A DNA stretch of 64,000 bases from Artemisia argyi. Lineage: Eukaryota > Streptophyta > Magnoliopsida > Asterales > Asteraceae. A model generated the notes under the pieces. That model saw nothing but the letters and a program-made list of their open reading frames with translations. It ran no database searches and was not told the origin of the DNA. The stretch lies in NCBI GenBank assembly GCA_030686995.1, contig CM060696.1, positions 116,079,949 through 116,143,948 of the forward strand, read 5' to 3'. The position numbers and the translations under genes were made by a program. How positions within the stretch are numbered: the stretch's first letter is position 1; each line of letters opens with the position of its first letter. This document shows positions 59,074 through 64,000 of the stretch, piece after piece.

Positions 59074-61707
59074 TGTATTTTATGTACATGTTAATCCCAG
59101 TCGACTTGGCGTAGCTATTAGCAACATGTAAATTAATGGTAGGAAGGAAATCTGTTTAGTTTATCAATTTTGAGTGTTATAAGAGATATAAACTCTAGAT
59201 TACATTAGCTTGTTGTCATCTAATATTATCGGAATCATCAATTAAGCATCAGACGTTATCATTAGTTTTTTCTTACTCTTTTTTAGTGTGTTTGGCGAAA
59301 ACTGAAAGCTGCTATGTGATTTTAATGAGTTCAAATGAAAATTCAATCATTTCAATGCAGGGTGTCAGCTAAATTTTACAGTAATAGCATAAACATATAT
59401 GAACAGATGTCTATTTACTACTGTACAATATATTCACCACTGGTGACCATGTTTTCATTGAGTGTGTTAATAATTTAAGAACGAGATGTCTATTTACTAT
59501 GTACAGCAATCATTCGGAAGAAGTCGGGGTTGTTCTACTACCGCCGCCACCACCACCACTACAGTTATCATATTTACCACTCGTGGGCATGTTTTCATCA
59601 GAGTACATTAAATACTCATATGAGATGTCTAGTTTTTTTTTTTTTTTTTTTGGCAAAATGATTTGAATATATTGATGTGGATCTGATGATCCAATTGATA
59701 ATACATTGAAGGTTGCAAGCAACAACCTATTGAACTATGTGAAGTGCGAGATGCAACAATGGTAGTCTGGGAAGTGGACAGGTCAAAGCTAAATCCGTTA
59801 TTGAGGCCAAAAAGCAAACCAAAATGGAAAATTTGCTTGGTGAATTGTGAGTAAGTTATGAAGAAGGCTAGAGTCTAGAGGAGAGCCCTCTGAACTGCCG
59901 ATGATGAGGTGTAAAATCATACGGTTTTTAGAGGTCATTTAGCCCTTAATTTAATGCACATTGTATCAAGTTTTGCCTTGTTTTCAAATGTTTGATTTCT
60001 GTCATTTTAGAAGTTTAATTTTAAGAGCACTTTTGTCATATGACATAACTGATACATAGATGTAAATGAATGCAAACCTTGACGGCCTATAGTTTACTCT
60101 TAAAACATGAACGGGCTAAAAAAAGTTTAATATATGGGTGGCCTTCTAACACATTATCTTTTGTTTTTATCATCTGTGTGCGACAAACGGTGAAAAAGAC
60201 AAATAAGACGACTGACTATGAAAGATTATCGGAATGTTTTTTATAATAAGGGGACCAAATCCTGCCTAATATAGTAATATACTATAAAAGAAACAGTATT
60301 TCTAGTACTATAGTATATAGGGTAAGGTTAAAATAAAAAGACAAATATTCGTGAGAAGCATAAAAAAGATTAAAAAAAATAAAAAGTTTTTAAAAGATAA
60401 AGGAAATATTATCTCAAGTATCATTTGCTTGTTTAAAGTAAAAAACCCAAACAATAATTCTAAAACGACTTGTCTTAATAAAAACTATAAGTAGAATCAT
60501 GAAAAGATAAAAATAAATAAATTACGCAATCTCAAAGACCAACAACAACATACTTAATCCCGCCGAGGTGGGTATAGGAGAGATAGAATGTAAAAAGATC
60601 CTTCTTCTACCCTAGGATAAACCTGAAAATAGGGAGACTGATTAAAAAAATAAATAAATAAATAAATAAATTTAAAGACATAAATATCTGTGAGTGGAAT
60701 CGGTCTTCATAAAGAAGTCTAAAGCCATCGGTAGTCTTACTTTCATTACCAGATATTAATGAAGGGCCATAGCTATAATAGTGAGAGACCAATAATTAAC
60801 ATGTGTATCCATAAATGAAAATAATTTTCAAAACTGGTTTGACTTTTACCCAATGGAGCCCCATTCCATACCAATAATGTTCTTCATTTTTGTTCTTGTT
60901 TATACCACCAAATTATATCAAAGATGGCAATACTATTGTATAGTTAGTAAACCCTTCAAAAAAGTGTAGTGTTTTGATTCAGTATATGTCTTGTGACTTG
61001 TGTGAGTTTAATTTTGCAGATATATTTACAGCCATATTGGCTTTGAATCTTATTAAGTACAGTATGTTTTTATGTAACGTTCGACCCTTTTAGCATTCTT
61101 TTAAATTTGACCCATTATCAAAGGAAAACAACCCATATTGACCCGATACTCATCTCATATGCACATGCACTACAGATGCAAGATGTTCCAATAGTATATA
61201 TGCATGCATGCGTAAGAAGTCATGCAAAAACTGCCACAAAAAGTTTACTGAGTGTCAATTGTAAGTCAAACATATGTAGGAACCTTCTTAGATTTTAAGA
61301 ACCATATGTTATGGTTTTTATGTGACTGTTGCCCAAACTATAACTGTGCTTATATTATATCTTTTGGACTTGGAATGGACATTCAAATTTGGTGTGCTGC
61401 ATAGGGTATAAAATCTGAAAATTTAAAAACAATTGAAGAATCAAGAACGTAAAACCATTGTGTCTTATGTTGATTATCCTTAGATATAACCGTAAACCTT
61501 GTAAGTTATACCTGAACACTGGTAGAATTTATATAAAACATAGCTCACATGTTGAAGTTAATTATTCCAGGTGTGCAAAGACAGGTAAAGACTCCCTTTC
61601 ACTTGACTCTGACTTCTGAAAACTCAAATCATTTAATTAAATCTAATCGAACACGGTACTAAAATCAATATAATTGCTAAACAATATTATGTTTTTGAGA
61701 AACATCA
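59074..61707. other. Intergenic stretch before the S-domain kinase
   Basis: No gene supported. Near 59400-59610 a 'gagatgtctatttacta' and 'gtgaccatgttttcat' pair recurs. A T run lies at 59632-59652. 60540-60625 ('caacaacaacatacttaatc' followed by a 'gaggtgggta' stretch) looks like the widespread plant SINE-type sequence found in many dicots. A (TAAA)n run lies at about 60645-60672. Confidence 0.5.
60540..60625 (+). mobile_element. SINE-like fragment
   Basis: The start caacaacaacatacttaatc and the following ccgccgaggtggg resemble a short interspersed sequence common in dicot introns. No clear box A/B or tail was confirmed. Confidence 0.35.
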
Positions 61708-63988
61708 ATGGAGAAGTACTACATACCTGTATTCTTAATTACTCTTATCTTGCTCCTATCGGATTGTACTGCAATAGATACAATATCTGCAAATCAAGAA
61801 ATTAAAGATGGTCAAACTGTTATTTCCAGTGGGGAGATGTTTGAACTAGGATTTTTTAGCCCGGGTAAATCCAAGAATCGATACTTAGGGATATGGTACA
61901 AGAAGATATCAGAGGGTACAGTTGTATGGGTTGCAAACAGAGAGACACCAATTAACGATACATCGGGTAGGTTCAAAGTTAGCAGAGAGGGAAACCTGCT
62001 GCTTTTCAATGGTGGGAACAACATGGTCTGGTCATCCAATTCGATGAGGAGTAATAATACGGAGGAGGTCGTGGCACAACTTCTGGATAATGCTAATCTT
62101 ATTTTGAGGGATAAAAGTCTAATTTGGCAAAGTTTTGATTATCCTGGTGACACATTATTACCAGGAATGAAATTTGGGAAGGATTTGGTAACCGGTATAG
62201 AGCGGTTCATCACATCTTGGAAGAGTCCTGATGATCCTTCTATAGGTGTGTATACCAGGAAATTAGACACAAATGGATATCCACAATCATTGACATGGCG
62301 AGGTCAAACATTAGTATCAAGACTTGGACCATGGAATGGTCTCGGGTTTAGTGGCTTTACTATTGACATACCAAATCCAGTTGTATCAACTGAGTTTGTA
62401 ATTAATCAAAAGGAAGTATATCATAAATATGAACTTAAGAATTCGGTTTTCTTGAGGAGAGTTCTGACATGGGACGGAAAGACACTGATTATGCACTGGA
62501 TTGAGCGTATTCAAGAGTGGGCTGTGTATGCGGATATTGGGGTAGATAGTTGTGGTCGGTATGGACTATGTGGTCCATATGGAAGCTGTAGGATTAACAA
62601 GCATCCACCCTGTACTTGTATCAAAGGTTTTGAACCAAAAATGCCAGAAGAATGGAATGCATCTGATTGGTCGAGTGGGTGTAAACGTAAAAAGCCTTTG
62701 AAATGTGAGAATAGAGATGGGTTTCAGAAAATTTCCGGAGTGAAAGTACCAGATACACGAAGGTCATGGTATAATTACAGTATGACTCTTGGAGAATGTG
62801 AGATGAAATGCAGAAAAAATTGTTCATGTACAGCTTATACAAGTTTAGATATCAGAAATGGTGGAAGTGGTTGTTTGCTATGGTTCGATGAGCTCATGGA
62901 TATCAGAGAGTATGATTCAAATCAACATATCTACATACCAATGGCTGCTTATGAGTTAGAAGGTACACATGTTTCCTGACGATCATCTAGAATCGGACAC
63001 CGTTATATAAACGTCAATGCTTGTATTGTGTACGGGTTTTAAGTTTGTGAAATGAAACTTACCAACTATTGTCATTTCTTTATGAAAGGTCGCACGTTCT
63101 TCCCGTTTGACTCCAACAGAAGGAAACGAGTATTCATCATACTCCTGTCAATGTCTTCAATGTCTTCGGCTGTGCTGCTTTTGTCTGGACTAGCATATGC
63201 CTGTAGAAAAACGCCTTACATGAAAGGCCTAGGTAACACAAATGGGTCATTTCTGCTTTTAACAAATCATATTTTGTATGTCAGACAACATTAATCAAAC
63301 ATATCATATTGTAGGAAACTGGGGTGGTGAAAGGCACAGAAGTCTGAAGATGGAACATCTTGATGATTTACAGTTTTTTAGCTTACGTAAAGTAGCAAGG
63401 GCTACTGCCAACTTCAGTATCTCGAATAAAATTGGAGAAGGTGGCTTTGGCCCCGTTTACAAGGTAACTAGTTAATGTTTTCCAAGTAGAATGCAAAGCT
63501 TATTAGTATCATGAATCGAAAATGTAAAAGTTAAAGAACATTATAAGTTATCATGAACTCTAAATTATAATCGCTTAGGGTGTTCTGGAGGATGGGCGAG
63601 AAGTAGCTGTGAAGAAGCTCTCAGAAACATCTCAACAAGGACTGGACGAATTCAGAAATGAAGTCATTTGTATTGCAAAACTTCAGCATCGGAACCTTGT
63701 GAAGCTTCTTGGATACTGCATTCATAGAAATGAACTAATTTTGATTTATGAGTATATGACGAGCAAAAGCTTGGACTTGCATATCTTTGGTTTGACTCCT
63801 ATATGATTTCACTTAGTCTCTTTCTTTCATACTTCATAAAATAAATAGTTACCTTACTACAGATGAAACCAGAAGTTTGATGCTTGATTGGCCTAAGCGT
63901 TTTCGCATTATTCATGGGATGGCTCGAGGTATTCTATATCTACATCAAGACTCTCGATTTCAAATTATTCACAGAGACCTCAAGGCAG
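61708..63988 (+). CDS. G-type lectin S-receptor-like Ser/Thr kinase, 5' part, runs off right edge
   Basis: Exons 61708-62962, 63089-63232, 63315-63463, 63579-63789 and 63863-63988 join in frame with GT-AG borders. Exon 1 encodes a signal peptide (about 1-22), bulb lectin domain ([47 protein letters not shown]), S-locus glycoprotein domain with EGF-like [13 protein letters not shown], and a PAN domain ([16 protein letters not shown]). Exon 2 gives the transmembrane helix (about [20 protein letters not shown]). Exons 3-5 give kinase subdomains I-VIb: [16 protein letters not shown], and IIHRDLKA with catalytic HRD intact, so unlike the 40082-42251 gene this kinase looks competent. The gt at 63989 is the next donor; DFG and the rest lie beyond the window. 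This is the SD1 group of plant receptor kinases (pattern recognition, self-incompatibility relatives). Ligand unknown. Confidence 0.95.
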
Positions 63989-64000
63989 GTAATATACTGC

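Noticed and set aside
62963..63088. Exon 1 of the S-domain kinase ending at the TGA at 62979 as a truncated secreted lectin
   Set aside because: A good donor (gaag|gtacac) and acceptor join exon 1 in frame to the transmembrane exon; an intron-retention isoform is possible but not supported here.

Overview
The window looks like a chromosomal segment of a dicot plant, most likely a composite (Asteraceae, and within it something close to Tanacetum, Artemisia or Chrysanthemum). The reasons are spliced genes with GT-AG introns and plant-only gene families, an AT-rich background full of (TA)n tracts, and copia elements whose gag and spacer proteins resemble those I associate with Tanacetum genomes. 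The species call is recollection and not proof.

Positions 1 to about 30000 are a nest of LTR retrotransposons, almost all on the minus strand. An old copia element (copia 3: LTR from 26814 upward, gag remnant 26272-26681) was split by a large non-autonomous LTR element (14471-26271) with LTRs of about 3.8 kb and an interior of only 2 kb. One of its LTRs (LTR B) received a 3.04 kb solo LTR (21117-24159, TSD taagt). The other (LTR A) received a Sirevirus-like copia element (copia 2: LTR 13248-14470, broken gag 11336-13179). The probable extra ORF of copia 2 (7735-8376) was in turn cut by copia 1 (5' LTR 7325-7734, gag to integrase 1-6241, running off the left edge). A TIR element (10057-11030) sits inside a (TA)n tract within copia 2, and a 1.4 kb solo LTR (27498-28905, TSD gtata) sits in the LTR of copia 3.

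Positions 30000 to 32200 hold a frameshifted plant mariner transposase and Stowaway-type ends. The genic part then begins: a small four-exon gene for a lone TH1 (class I myosin tail homology) protein with a 6 kb first intron (32518-39320, plus), facing a two-exon LRR receptor pseudokinase gene (40082-42251, minus). Upstream of the kinase lie a MITE and a near-perfect inverted repeat of about 170 nt per arm.

Positions 43400 to 54000 show no convincing gene. They hold a Helitron-like element (44418-45742) with a Mutator-type MITE inserted in its 3' hairpin, further elements with the same hairpin, repeated modules and simple repeats. An initiator tRNA-Met gene lies at 54092-54163; the primer-binding sites of three retroelements in this window match its 3' end over 12-13 nt with at most one mismatch, and copia 1 matches only over 8 nt. 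Then comes a probably domesticated hAT-transposase gene whose start codon appears to be split by an intron (55619-59073, plus). The window ends inside an S-domain (G-type lectin) receptor kinase gene (61708 to beyond 64000, plus), cut just after the HRDLKA motif.

The cellular genes do not form a pathway. The two receptor kinases are separate membrane signalling genes, and most of the remaining sequence is transposon-derived.
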